Positions 45,906 to 54,508 of a DNA stretch of 64,000 nt are shown piece by piece; positions within the stretch are counted from its first letter, which is position 1; each line of letters starts with the position of its first letter. The notes below the pieces were generated by a model, which was not told the origin of the DNA, searched no databases, and saw only the letters and a list, made by a program, of their open reading frames with translations. The stretch is from Sphingomonadaceae bacterium (GTDB lineage: Bacteria > Pseudomonadota > Alphaproteobacteria > Sphingomonadales > Sphingomonadaceae): positions 248,001-312,000 of the forward strand of contig JAPZTW010000009.1 in the NCBI GenBank assembly GCA_027533105.1, written 5' to 3'. The position numbers and the translations under genes are program-made.

Positions 45906-46940
45906 ATGGGCCGCAAGCCGTCGAACAAGCCGACGAGCTTCGATATCGCTTACCTGGCCGGGGTTTCGCAGCCGACAGTCAGCCGGGCGCTGCGCGGCTC
46001 GCGCTCGGTCAGCCTGGCCACCCGCCAGCGGATCGAGGAGATCGCCCGCGAGCTGAACTATTCGGTCGACAAGAACGCGTCCTCGCTCCGCTCGCAGCGG
46101 TCCAACACCATCGCCCTGCTGTTCTTCGAGGACCCGACGCCCGACGGGGCCAATATCAACCCGTTCTTCCTGGCCATGCTGGGCGCGATCACGCGGGCCA
46201 CGGCCAACCGCGGGCTGGACCTGCTGATTTCCTTCCAGAAGATGGAGGATGACTGGCACACCCGCTATCAGGACAGCCACCGCGCCGACGGGCTGATCCT
46301 GCTCGGCTATGGCGACTACACGCTGTACGAGCAGCGGCTGAACGACCTGGTCGCCGCCGGCACCCAGTTCGTGCGCTGGGGTTCGGTCCGCGATGACAAC
46401 ATCGGCACCACCGTGGGCTCCGACAATGTCGCCGCCGGACGACTGGCGGGCGAGCACCTGCTGGGCCTGGGACGGCAACGGATCGCCTTCCTGGGCCAGG
46501 CGGACGAACATTATCCCGAATTCGCCGACCGCTATCGCGGCTTGAACGAGGCCCTGGCGGCGGCGGGCATTGCCGCCGATCCGGCCCTGCAGGCCGATGC
46601 CCTGAGCAGCGAGGAACAGGGCCGTGCTGCGCTGCGCCGCCTGCTCGATCGCGGGGCGGAATTCGACGCGGTGTTTGCCGCCAGCGACCTGATCGCGATC
46701 GGCGCGATGCGCGCCCTGGCCGAGGCCGGACGGTCGGTGCCGGGCGATGTCGCCGTCGTCGGCTTTGACGATATCCCCGCCGCCAGCCTGACCAGCCCAC
46801 CGCTGACCACCGTGCAACAGGACCTCGTTGCAGCCGGAGAGCTGCTGGTCGAAACGCTGGCTGAGCAGATCGAGGGCCGCGACAGCCGCAACCGCCGCCT
46901 TACCCCCAAGCTGATCGTGCGGGCCAGCACCGCCGGCTAG
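45906..46940 (+). CDS. LacI-family regulator of the maltodextrin locus
   Basis: This 344-residue regulator has an N-terminal LacI helix-turn-helix (FDIAYLAGVSQPTVSRALRG) and hinge helix (about 50-62). The periplasmic-binding-protein-like ligand domain starts at NTIALLFFED and contains GFDDIPAASLTSPPLTTVQQ near the end. It lies between the leftward maltodextrin operon and the MFS transporter gene, and near-identical motifs stand before both. It should repress them until a maltodextrin-derived sugar binds. There is a 111-nt gap to the transporter gene. Confidence 0.93.
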   Translation: MGRKPSNKPTSFDIAYLAGVSQPTVSRALRGSRSVSLATRQRIEEIARELNYSVDKNASSLRSQRSNTIALLFFEDPTPDGANINPFFLAMLGAITRATANRGLDLLISFQKMEDDWHTRYQDSHRADGLILLGYGDYTLYEQRLNDLVAAGTQFVRWGSVRDDNIGTTVGSDNVAAGRLAGEHLLGLGRQRIAFLGQADEHYPEFADRYRGLNEALAAAGIAADPALQADALSSEEQGRAALRRLLDRGAEFDAVFAASDLIAIGAMRALAEAGRSVPGDVAVVGFDDIPAASLTSPPLTTVQQDLVAAGELLVETLAEQIEGRDSRNRRLTPKLIVRASTAG

Positions 46941-46973
46941 GCCGCGTCCCGCCCGCGTTACGGACCCGCGTTA

Positions 46974-46986
46974 CGTATTCGTATGC
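46974..46986. promoter_or_regulatory. Candidate LacI operator upstream of the MFS transporter
   Basis: On the minus strand this reads GCATACGAATACG, one base different from GCATACGTATACG at 44956-44968. It is 65-78 nt before the MFS start, in the short gap after the LacI gene. Confidence 0.6.
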
Positions 46987-47051
46987 CACTTGCTTGCCCG
47001 CCCCGGCCATGCCAGCCCTGATCGGATAAGAACGGGGGAGAGAGGCACGCC

Positions 47052-48542
47052 ATGGAAAAACCGCGGCAGAACTGGGCCGGGCTGTTCAACATCAGCTTCG
47101 GTTTCTTCGGCATCCAGATCGGCTTTGCGTTGCAGAACGCGAACATGAGCCGCGTGTTCCAGTCGCTGGGCAGTTCGATCGACGACCTGCCCGCGCTGTG
47201 GGTGGCAGCCCCGCTGACCGGCCTGCTGGTCCAGCCGATCATCGGCCACCTCTCCGACCGGACCTGGCTGGGCCGACTGGGCCGCCGCCGTCCGTTCTTC
47301 CTGCTGGGCGCGGTGCTGGCGGCGCTCTCGCTGCTGGCCATGCCGGAGAGCAATGCCCTGCTGATGGCGGCGGTGCTGTTGTGGGTGCTCGACGCCAGCC
47401 TCAACATTTCGATGGAGCCGTTCCGGGCCTTCGTCGGCGATATGCTGCGGAAAGACCAGCACACCGCCGGCTATGCCGTGCAGACCGCCTTCATCGGCGC
47501 GGGCGCAGTGGTCGGCTCGATCTTTCCCTGGCTGCTCGATCACTGGGGCGTGTCGAACGAAGCTGCCGCCGGCCAGATTCCGGATACGGTGCGCTATTCG
47601 TTCTGGGCGGGCGGCCTCGCGCTGTTTGCCGCCGTGCTGTGGACCGTGCTGACCACGCGCGAATACTCGCCCGAAGAAATGCGCAGCTTTGGCGATGCAG
47701 CCGAAGCCGAAGCCCAGCCGGTCCGCGCGCTCGCCAGCCGCAGCAACAGCGGCCCGTTCTGGTGGGTGACCGCCGGTGGCCTGCTGGCGCTGGCGACCGA
47801 GCAATGGGGGCTGGAAAAAGAAGTCTACCTGCTGGCCATGCTGCTGGTCAGCTATGGGGTGATCAGCCACATCGCCATCCGCCTGGCCCGCGCGGGCAAG
47901 GACAACAACATGCTGGCCAGCATCGTCGGCGATTTTTCCGGCATGCCCGAAATCATGCAGAAGCTGGCGCTGGTCCAGTTCTTCAGCTGGTCGGCGCTGT
48001 TCATCATGTGGATCAACACCACCCCGGTGGTGGCGCAGAACTTCTTCGGATCGGCCGATCCGGCCAGTGCGGCCTATCAGGAAGGGGGCAACTGGGTAGG
48101 CGTGCTGTTCGCCGTCTACAACGGCGTTGCCGCCGTGGCCGCCCTCACCCTGCTGCCGTTCCTGTCGCGCCGGTTCGGCAAGGCCCGGACCCACGTGTTC
48201 GGGCTGCTGTGCGGCGCGGCGGGCTATGCCAGCTTCTTCGTGATCAAGGACCCGCAGTGGCTGATCCTGAGCGAGATCGGGGTGGGCATCGCCTGGGCCT
48301 CGATCCTGGCCATGCCCTATGCGATCCTGGCAAGCAGCCTGCCGCAGGCCAAGCTCGGCATCTTCATGGGGCTGTTCAACGTCTTCGTGGTGGTGCCGCA
48401 ATTGCTGGTCGCCACGGTCATGGGCTCGATCATGAAGGCCTTCTTCCCCGACCAGCCGATCTGGACCATGGCCTTTGCCGCCGGCACCCTAGTGCTGGCC
48501 GCGCTGGCCATGCTGCGGGTCCGGGTGCCGGGGGAAAGCTAG
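47052..48542 (+). CDS. MFS sugar transporter (SUC/GPH-like, maltose type)
   Basis: This 496-residue protein has about twelve membrane segments. It opens NWAGLFNISFGFFGIQIGFALQ and has the MFS loop motif GHLSDRTWLGRLGRRRPFF between segments 2 and 3. It resembles proton-coupled disaccharide carriers that accompany TonB maltose receptors in Caulobacter-like bacteria. It would carry maltose or short maltodextrins across the inner membrane to the cytosolic GH13 alpha-glucosidase. The candidate LacI operator lies just upstream. Its stop codon overlaps that of the convergent TonB receptor by 4 nt. Confidence 0.9.
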   Translation: MEKPRQNWAGLFNISFGFFGIQIGFALQNANMSRVFQSLGSSIDDLPALWVAAPLTGLLVQPIIGHLSDRTWLGRLGRRRPFFLLGAVLAALSLLAMPESNALLMAAVLLWVLDASLNISMEPFRAFVGDMLRKDQHTAGYAVQTAFIGAGAVVGSIFPWLLDHWGVSNEAAAGQIPDTVRYSFWAGGLALFAAVLWTVLTTREYSPEEMRSFGDAAEAEAQPVRALASRSNSGPFWWVTAGGLLALATEQWGLEKEVYLLAMLLVSYGVISHIAIRLARAGKDNNMLASIVGDFSGMPEIMQKLALVQFFSWSALFIMWINTTPVVAQNFFGSADPASAAYQEGGNWVGVLFAVYNGVAAVAALTLLPFLSRRFGKARTHVFGLLCGAAGYASFFVIKDPQWLILSEIGVGIAWASILAMPYAILASSLPQAKLGIFMGLFNVFVVVPQLLVATVMGSIMKAFFPDQPIWTMAFAAGTLVLAALAMLRVRVPGES

Positions 48543-50482
48543 AAATCCGCCACCAGTTGCAGCGTCGCCGTGCGCGGGTTGGAATAGGTGAAGCCGCCCG
48601 ATGCGTTCACGTTCCAGCCGTATTCGTTGAACACGTTGAGCACCGTCGGGCGCAGCAGCCAGGTGCCGCCGGCCGCCTTGAAGCGATAGCGCGCGCCGAA
48701 GTTGAGCGTCGCGCGCGGCGGCGCGACCAGCGTGTTGGCGGCATTGCCCATCCGGCTCGACAGGCTTTCCACCGTGGCATCGAACGACAGCGCCCCGCGC
48801 CCCGCATCCAGCCGCCAGTCGAGCGTGGCAATCGAGCGGCGGCGGACCTGGCCAACCGGGCGCGGGCCGATCAGGTTACTGTCGATCGCTTCGCCGCTGA
48901 TCCGCGGATCGAGGAACATCGAGCCGCCGACAATCGTCAGCCCCGGCGCAAGCTGGCCAGTCAGTGACACTTCGATCCCGCGATTGGTCAGAGTGCCAAG
49001 CTGGCGATAGCGCAGCGCCGGATCGAGATTGTAGTAGGGCTTGCGGATCGAAAAGGCCCCGGCGATCATGGTCAGGCGCGGGGTGATCGCCCAGCGCGCG
49101 CCGGCCTCGACCTGGCTGGTGCGGATCGCCGGCGGGGCTTCGGACCGGTTGGTGGCAATGTCGGGCGCCACCAGCGCTTCCTCCTGTCCGCGCGTATACC
49201 CGGCATAGACCGACAGCCCGCGCGCGACATGGACCGACCCCGCCACGTTCAGCAGCAGCGGATTGTCGCGCGTGACCGGGTCGGCCAGCGCCGGATCGGC
49301 AAAGTCCAGCGCCTTGCGGTAGCGGCTTTTCGAGATCCCGACATCAAGGCTGAACCGCTGGGGCGAGACCATCGACCAGGCCACGCCGCCCGTGATCTGC
49401 CGCACCTCGTCGCGGTTCTTCGCGCCCTGGGTCCAGACCGGTTCGGCGCGCAGATCGGGGCGCAGGATGGTCGATGGACCAAGCGTCAGGACACTGCCCC
49501 CGCCGAATTCGCGGTTACGCGAACGCCCCCGCACGCTGGCCACCAGCCGATGGTTGACCGAGGTGCCGATCCATTCCTTGACCAGCCGCGCCTCGCCCGA
49601 CCACGAGCCATCGTAATTGTCGCGCTCGGCAATGATCCGGCGCGCGGCAACCGAACCATCGGCGGCCACGCCCCGCATCAGGTCGGCATAGACGCTGTGC
49701 TGGTCGCGCGCGGAATAGAACAGCCCGGCTTCCAGTTTCAGCCCCAGCAGCGGCGTCTTGACGATTGCCCCGCCGGTCCACAGGTCCTGGTTGCGGCTGG
49801 CCCAGGGCTGGCTGAGATCGATCCCGCGCTCCACCTTGGGGGGCGGGGTGGTGCCGGCGGGATAGTAATAGGGGCGCAGTTCGTCCGTGCGGTAAATGAA
49901 GTCGCCGGCAAATAGCAGCACTTCGGTTTCCGGCTTTGGTCGCCAGGCCAGCGCAGCGCCAACCGGCATATAGCGGCTGTGCCCGCCTTCGAACCGGGTG
50001 GCAGCGCGGAAACCGATCCCGCCCGAAATCGCGAACCGGCCATCAGCGAACGGCTGCTTGAATTCGAACGATCCGCCCGGCCCGATCGAATTGGGCGAAC
50101 TGTACTCCGCATTGAAGCTGTAGCTGGCGTCCTTGCCCGGCTTGGTCAGGCTGTAATCGACCAGCCCGGTCGGCGCGGGGAACGGATAGCGCAGCGCCGC
50201 CGCCCCCACGCGAATCGTGCTGCCATCGAAAATGCGGGTCGAAATCCGGTCGACCTGGTCGAAATAGAGCCCCTCGAGCCGGACGTTGCCGGCATCGACC
50301 GGGTTGAACCCGCGCACGTCCTCACTGTTGTAAAGCCCGGTCTTTTCATTGCCGACCGACCGGCCGAAGGCATCGCTCGACTGGGTCGCCGCATTCTCCC
50401 CCGCGCGCTGGGCATGGGCCGGCGCCGACACCAGCAGGAGGGCCCCAATCGGGCCGGAGAGGGACAGGAGATAACAGCGCAC
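48539..50482 (-). CDS. TonB-dependent receptor-like outer-membrane protein
   Basis: This 647-residue barrel protein has a signal peptide (MRCYLLSLSGPIGALLLVSAPAHA). A short plug-type region (about 30-115, with EDVRGFNPVDAGNVRLEG) leads to a barrel ending in QLVADF. Repeats such as YAGYTRGQEE and TNRGIEVSLTGQL are common in siderophore-type receptors. I see no recognisable TonB box. The start is a GTG with AAGGG about 8 nt upstream. The ligand is unknown. The gene stands alone, convergent with the maltose transporter. Confidence 0.85.
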   Translation of the reverse strand: MRCYLLSLSGPIGALLLVSAPAHAQRAGENAATQSSDAFGRSVGNEKTGLYNSEDVRGFNPVDAGNVRLEGLYFDQVDRISTRIFDGSTIRVGAAALRYPFPAPTGLVDYSLTKPGKDASYSFNAEYSSPNSIGPGGSFEFKQPFADGRFAISGGIGFRAATRFEGGHSRYMPVGAALAWRPKPETEVLLFAGDFIYRTDELRPYYYPAGTTPPPKVERGIDLSQPWASRNQDLWTGGAIVKTPLLGLKLEAGLFYSARDQHSVYADLMRGVAADGSVAARRIIAERDNYDGSWSGEARLVKEWIGTSVNHRLVASVRGRSRNREFGGGSVLTLGPSTILRPDLRAEPVWTQGAKNRDEVRQITGGVAWSMVSPQRFSLDVGISKSRYRKALDFADPALADPVTRDNPLLLNVAGSVHVARGLSVYAGYTRGQEEALVAPDIATNRSEAPPAIRTSQVEAGARWAITPRLTMIAGAFSIRKPYYNLDPALRYRQLGTLTNRGIEVSLTGQLAPGLTIVGGSMFLDPRISGEAIDSNLIGPRPVGQVRRRSIATLDWRLDAGRGALSFDATVESLSSRMGNAANTLVAPPRATLNFGARYRFKAAGGTWLLRPTVLNVFNEYGWNVNASGGFTYSNPRTATLQLVADF

Positions 50483-50623
50483 CGAGGCGCCCTTAGAGAT
50501 ATTCGTGGGATCGAAAAGCCCAAACCGTCAGCGGCGCGGTTCTGGACAAGCCCGTTGCGGCTGCAGCCTTGTCATCGCCCGCCCGGCTTGCCATCCATCG
50601 CCAAGACCTTGCCCGGAGCCGCC

Positions 50624-52063
50624 GTGCCGAACGATCCGCCTGCCCCGCTGCTGCCCCGGACCGCCCCGCGCCTGCTGCGGCTGGCCGATGGCGTACTGCT
50701 CGGCGGGCTGGCGCTGATGACCCTGGCGGCAACCGCGGTGCTGACCGTTGCGCTGTACGAACGCTTCAACGCCTTCTCGCTCGCCGCGCTGGTGGTCTGG
50801 CTACTGACCATGACGCTGATCGCCCGCCAGGCCCTGGCCGGGCGGATCGACTGGCGGGCCTTGCTCGCCCTGGTCCTGCTCTCGCTGCTGATGCGCTGGT
50901 GGTCGGTGCAGCTGACCATGGGGGTCGAATTGCGCGTCGATCCGATGAACTATACCAACCTCGCCACGGCAGTGCTGGATTGGCGCGGGCTGATCGTCGA
51001 CGACGTGCAATATGGCCGCGATCTGCGCGCCTATTTCCCGCCGCTCTATCCGCTGCTGCTGGCGGGGTGGTGGGCCTTGTTCGGCGTATCGGCCTGGGCG
51101 ACGCTGGCGATGAACACCCTGACCGATGCGATCGCTGCCTGGGCCCTTGCCGACACCGGACGCCGACTGGGCAACAGGGCGGCGGGACTGCTCGCGGGGC
51201 TGGCCTATTTCGCCTGGCCGGCCTTTGCCCTGGGCGCGGGCCTGCCGCAGAAGGAAGCGCTCACCGTGTTGCTGGGCGTACTGCTGCTGCGCGGGCTGGT
51301 GATCTGGCTCAATGCCGATCCGGCCGGCGCGCGGCGCTGGCGGCATGGGCTGTGGCTGGGGCTGTGGTGGGGGATGCTGGCGCTGACCCAGGCCGGCCTT
51401 GCGGTCGCGCCGGCCTTTGTCGCGTTAGTGCTGATCTGGCAGCGCGGCTTTGCCGCCACGCTGCGCCTTGGCTTGACCGCCCTGCCCGCGCTGCTGGCCG
51501 TGCTGCTGCCGTGGTGGCTGCGCAACTGGCTGGTGTTTGACGCCTTCGTGCCGCTGACCACGGCATCGGGCTTCATGGCCAATTCGGCGCTGGTCCATAT
51601 CCGCGCGCCCTTCCCACCCGGCATTTTCGACCTGCCCGAGCCGGAACGGTCAGAGGTGATGGGCGAACTGGCGCGCGGTATCCTGCTGTCGAACCCGGTG
51701 GGCGCGGCGGGGGAATATGCCCGCTCGATGGCCTGGGGCTTTGCTTTCGAGGAAGCCTCGCTGGCGCGCTATCGCCACACCGTGCCAGCCATCAGTGTGG
51801 ACAATCACGCCCGGCTGGAAGTGCTGCTGCAAGGCACCTGGGCCGCATTGCTGGCCTCCGCCACGCTGGCCACCGTGGAGCGACTGCGGCGCGGCCTGAC
51901 CGATCCCGTCGCGCTCTATACCCTGGCGCTGCTCGCCGCGATCGGGCTGACCAACGTGTGGTTCGAATTCGGGGAGCGGCACCGCCTGATCCTCACCCCG
52001 TTCCTGCTGCTGCTCGCCGCCGGGTTCTGGACCGGCTGGCTGAAGCGAAAAACGCAGCGTTAA
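50624..52063 (+). CDS. GT-C family membrane glycosyltransferase (ArnT/PMT-like)
   Basis: This 479-residue polytopic protein has about ten to twelve membrane segments. The first external loop (ELRVDPMNYTNLATAVLDWR and DLRAYFPPLYPLLLAG) carries the acidic residues and the FPPLYPLLL block typical of ArnT/GT39-like enzymes. These use polyprenyl-phosphate-linked sugars as donors on the periplasmic face. The GTG at 50624 has GGAG six nt upstream and the long open frame before it is antisense to the TonB receptor. It heads a three-gene set with a small flippase-like protein and a HAD-UbiA fusion. Confidence 0.85.
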   Translation: MPNDPPAPLLPRTAPRLLRLADGVLLGGLALMTLAATAVLTVALYERFNAFSLAALVVWLLTMTLIARQALAGRIDWRALLALVLLSLLMRWWSVQLTMGVELRVDPMNYTNLATAVLDWRGLIVDDVQYGRDLRAYFPPLYPLLLAGWWALFGVSAWATLAMNTLTDAIAAWALADTGRRLGNRAAGLLAGLAYFAWPAFALGAGLPQKEALTVLLGVLLLRGLVIWLNADPAGARRWRHGLWLGLWWGMLALTQAGLAVAPAFVALVLIWQRGFAATLRLGLTALPALLAVLLPWWLRNWLVFDAFVPLTTASGFMANSALVHIRAPFPPGIFDLPEPERSEVMGELARGILLSNPVGAAGEYARSMAWGFAFEEASLARYRHTVPAISVDNHARLEVLLQGTWAALLASATLATVERLRRGLTDPVALYTLALLAAIGLTNVWFEFGERHRLILTPFLLLLAAGFWTGWLKRKTQR

Positions 52064-52087
52064 CGCTGTCTTGACCAGCGCGGGGCT

Positions 52088-52462
52088 ATGGCGCGCGCCA
52101 TGTCGCTGCGCCTGTTCCTGCTGATCCTTGCCTCGGTCGCGCTCTCCGCGCTGGCCCAGCTTGCGCTCAAGACCGGCACCGCTGCGGCGGCGCGCAGCCG
52201 GGGCGTGGGTGGAGAGCTGGTTGCCCTGGCCCAGTCGCCCTTCGTGATCGCGGGTCTGGCGCTCTATGCACTGGGCGCGGTGCTGTGGCTGTTCGTGCTG
52301 GCCCGCGCGCCGCTATCGCTGGCCTATCCCTTTGTCGGGCTGGGCTTCATCTTCACCATGCTGGCTGGCGCGCTGGTGCTGGGCGAACAGGTTACCCCGG
52401 TGCGGATTGCCGGTACGCTGCTGATCGCGGCGGGCTGCGTGCTGGTGGCGCGTTCGGCCTGA
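52088..52462 (+). CDS. EmrE/ArnE-like small membrane transporter (candidate lipid flippase)
   Basis: This 124-residue protein has four hydrophobic helices (LRLFLLILASVALSALAQLA, FVIAGLALYALGAVLWLFVL, FVGLGFIFTMLAGALVL and the last segment). The pattern GALVLGEQVTPVRIAGTLLIAAG is typical of SMR/EamA-type units. ArnE/ArnF pairs of this kind flip undecaprenyl-phosphate-aminoarabinose. The neighbouring GT-C enzyme and UbiA-type donor synthase suggest a similar flipping role. An alternative start is 52100. The gap to the next gene is 4 nt. Confidence 0.8.
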   Translation: MARAMSLRLFLLILASVALSALAQLALKTGTAAAARSRGVGGELVALAQSPFVIAGLALYALGAVLWLFVLARAPLSLAYPFVGLGFIFTMLAGALVLGEQVTPVRIAGTLLIAAGCVLVARSA

Positions 52463-52466
52463 TCCG

Positions 52467-53942
52467 ATGACCGTGCACCAGCCCATCAACGCTGCCAGGC
52501 GCGCAGCCGCGGCCCAGCCGGTGCCGCTGTTCGTCGATGTCGACGGCACGCTGCTGCGGGCCGACCTGAGCCTTGAAAGCTTTATCCGCGTCGCCCGCTC
52601 GGGGCTGGTCATGGCCATTCGCCTGATCCTGGCCCTGTTGCGCGGCCGGGCCGCGGCCAAGGCCTTTGCCGCGCGCCGCGATCCGATCCAGCCCGATCGC
52701 CTGCCCTACCGACCCGAAGTGCTGGCCTTGATCGAGCAGGCCCGCGCCGAAGACCGCCCGGTGATCCTGGCCAGCGCCAGCCATTGGCGCCCGGTCGCCG
52801 CCATCGCCCGCCACCTGGGCCTGACCGAGCCGGTGATCGCCAGCTCGCGCCGCCACAACCTGAAAGGCCGGGCCAAGCTGGCCGCGATCCGCGCCCGGAT
52901 CGGCAACGGCGCACCGTTCGACTATGTGGGCGACAGCGCCGCCGATCGCCCGCTGTGGGCCGCTGCCCGGCGCGGCTTCAGCCTTGGCCTGATCCCCGCC
53001 GATGGCAGCGCCGCGCGGCTAGGTCCGCCGCCGCCCGGCCATTTTCGCACCGTGCTCAAGGCGCTGCGCCCGCATCAATGGGCCAAGAACGCGCTGGTGC
53101 TGGTGCCGCTGCTGATGTCCGGACAATTCCTCGATCCGGTGCTGGTCGCAAAGGCGCTGGTTGCAGCCTTGGCCATGTCGGTCATCGCCTCGGCGATCTA
53201 CCTGATCAACGACATGGTCGATATCGATGCCGACCGCGCCCACCGCACCAAGTGCGAGCGTCCGCTGGCACGCGGTGACCTGACCATTCCTGCGGCCACG
53301 CTATGGTCGGTGGCCCTGGCGCTGGCTGGGCTGGCGCTGGGCCTTGCCACTGGCGGTCCGCTGCTGGGGCTGTGGCTGCTGGCCTATATGGCGCTGTCGA
53401 TCGCCTATTCGTTTCGCCTCAAGGCGGCGATGGTGGCCGATGCCATTGCCCTCGCGCTGCTATACACGATCCGCATCTGGATCGGCGGCGCGGCCGTGGG
53501 GGTAACAATCAGCTATTGGCTGCTGTTGTTCTCGATCTTCCTGTTCCTGAGCCTCGCTTACCTGAAGCGCTATGTCGAAATCCAGGGCAGCACCGACCTG
53601 AAGCAGCTGGTCAAGGGCCGCGGCTATGTCGGCGGCGATCTGGACCTGGTCATGGCCTCGGGCGTGGCGGCGGGGATGGTGGCGATCCTGGTCCTGGCGC
53701 TGTTCGCGCACGATCCGGTCACCATGGCCAACTATGCCGCGCCCGACCTGCTGCTGCTGGCCTGCCTGCCGCTGCTCTACTGGCTCAACCGCATCTGGAT
53801 CATGGCCCGGCGCGGCGAGGTCGAGGGTGATCCGGTGGCCTTCGCGATCCGCGACCGGCGCAGCCTGGCGCTGGGCGCGATGATCGGCGCGATCTTCCTT
53901 GCCGCCCTGGTCGGCCCGGAGCCGCTGCTCGAGCGGATTTAG
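52467..53942 (+). CDS. HAD phosphatase fused to UbiA-type polyprenyl-phosphate phosphoribosyltransferase
   Basis: This 491-residue fusion has residues about 15-190 as a HAD phosphatase (FVDVDGTLL nucleophile motif, ASASHWRP, and GDSAADRPLW as the acidic motif). Residues about 195-491 form a UbiA membrane domain with NDMVDIDADRAH and RCERPLARG-like blocks (here CERPLARGDL), then AYSFRLKAAMVAD. These match decaprenyl-phosphate 5-phosphoribose synthases more than ubiquinone enzymes. The UbiA part would make polyprenyl-phosphate-phosphoribose and the HAD part remove its 5-phosphate. The domain order is HAD then UbiA in one chain. The acceptor sugar path is inferred. Confidence 0.85.
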   Translation: MTVHQPINAARRAAAAQPVPLFVDVDGTLLRADLSLESFIRVARSGLVMAIRLILALLRGRAAAKAFAARRDPIQPDRLPYRPEVLALIEQARAEDRPVILASASHWRPVAAIARHLGLTEPVIASSRRHNLKGRAKLAAIRARIGNGAPFDYVGDSAADRPLWAAARRGFSLGLIPADGSAARLGPPPPGHFRTVLKALRPHQWAKNALVLVPLLMSGQFLDPVLVAKALVAALAMSVIASAIYLINDMVDIDADRAHRTKCERPLARGDLTIPAATLWSVALALAGLALGLATGGPLLGLWLLAYMALSIAYSFRLKAAMVADAIALALLYTIRIWIGGAAVGVTISYWLLLFSIFLFLSLAYLKRYVEIQGSTDLKQLVKGRGYVGGDLDLVMASGVAAGMVAILVLALFAHDPVTMANYAAPDLLLLACLPLLYWLNRIWIMARRGEVEGDPVAFAIRDRRSLALGAMIGAIFLAALVGPEPLLERI

Positions 53943-53953
53943 CCTCAGCAGTC

Positions 53954-54508
53954 CTAGCTATCGCCGCGCTCGGCCGGATCCTCGTGGAGCCAGGCGGCAT
54001 GGCGCGGAGCGCGCTTGGTTTCGGCCCAGTCGTGCAGCATGGCCGGAGCCACTGCGGCCAGCTCCGCATACTGAGCGGGCGTGCCGATATCGCAGGCCAG
54101 TTCCAGCCGGTGGCCATTGGGATCGAAGAAATAGATCGAGCGGAAGATGCCGTGATAAGTCGGCCCCAGCACTTCGATCCCCAGGCTTTCGATATGGGCC
54201 TTGGCCGCCAGCAGCGCGTCCAGATCGGCCACCTTGAAGGCCAGGTGCTGGACCCAGGCCGGGGTATTGGGATCCTTGCCCATTTCCGGCTGGTTCGGCA
54301 GCTCGAAGAAAGCGAGGACATTGCCGCCCCCGCAATCGAGGAACACGTGCATGTAGGGATCGAATTCCCCGGTCGAGGGCACATGGTCCTCGGCAAAGGC
54401 GGTGGTGTAGCGCATGCCGAGCACGCGCTGGTACCATTCCACCGTCTCCTTCGCGTCGCGGCAGCGATAGGCGACGTGGTGGATGCGTTCGAGCTGGATC
54501 GCGCTCAT
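53954..54508 (-). CDS. VOC-superfamily protein (glyoxalase/dioxygenase fold)
   Basis: This 184-residue protein has two VOC half-domains. Likely metal ligands are the histidine in RIHHVAYRC, the histidine in VQHLAFKV and the glutamate in GHRLELACD. It resembles extradiol dioxygenase-like and glyoxalase-like proteins. Its ATG overlaps the hppD stop by 4 nt (ATGA), so it is co-translated with HppD. The substrate is unknown; a tyrosine-derived aromatic is possible. Confidence 0.88.
   Translation of the reverse strand: MSAIQLERIHHVAYRCRDAKETVEWYQRVLGMRYTTAFAEDHVPSTGEFDPYMHVFLDCGGGNVLAFFELPNQPEMGKDPNTPAWVQHLAFKVADLDALLAAKAHIESLGIEVLGPTYHGIFRSIYFFDPNGHRLELACDIGTPAQYAELAAVAPAMLHDWAETKRAPRHAAWLHEDPAERGDS

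Noticed and set aside
49979..50623. Extension of the GT-C gene upstream
   Set aside because: It is antisense to the TonB receptor. The GTG at 50624 has a ribosome site and starts the membrane protein properly.
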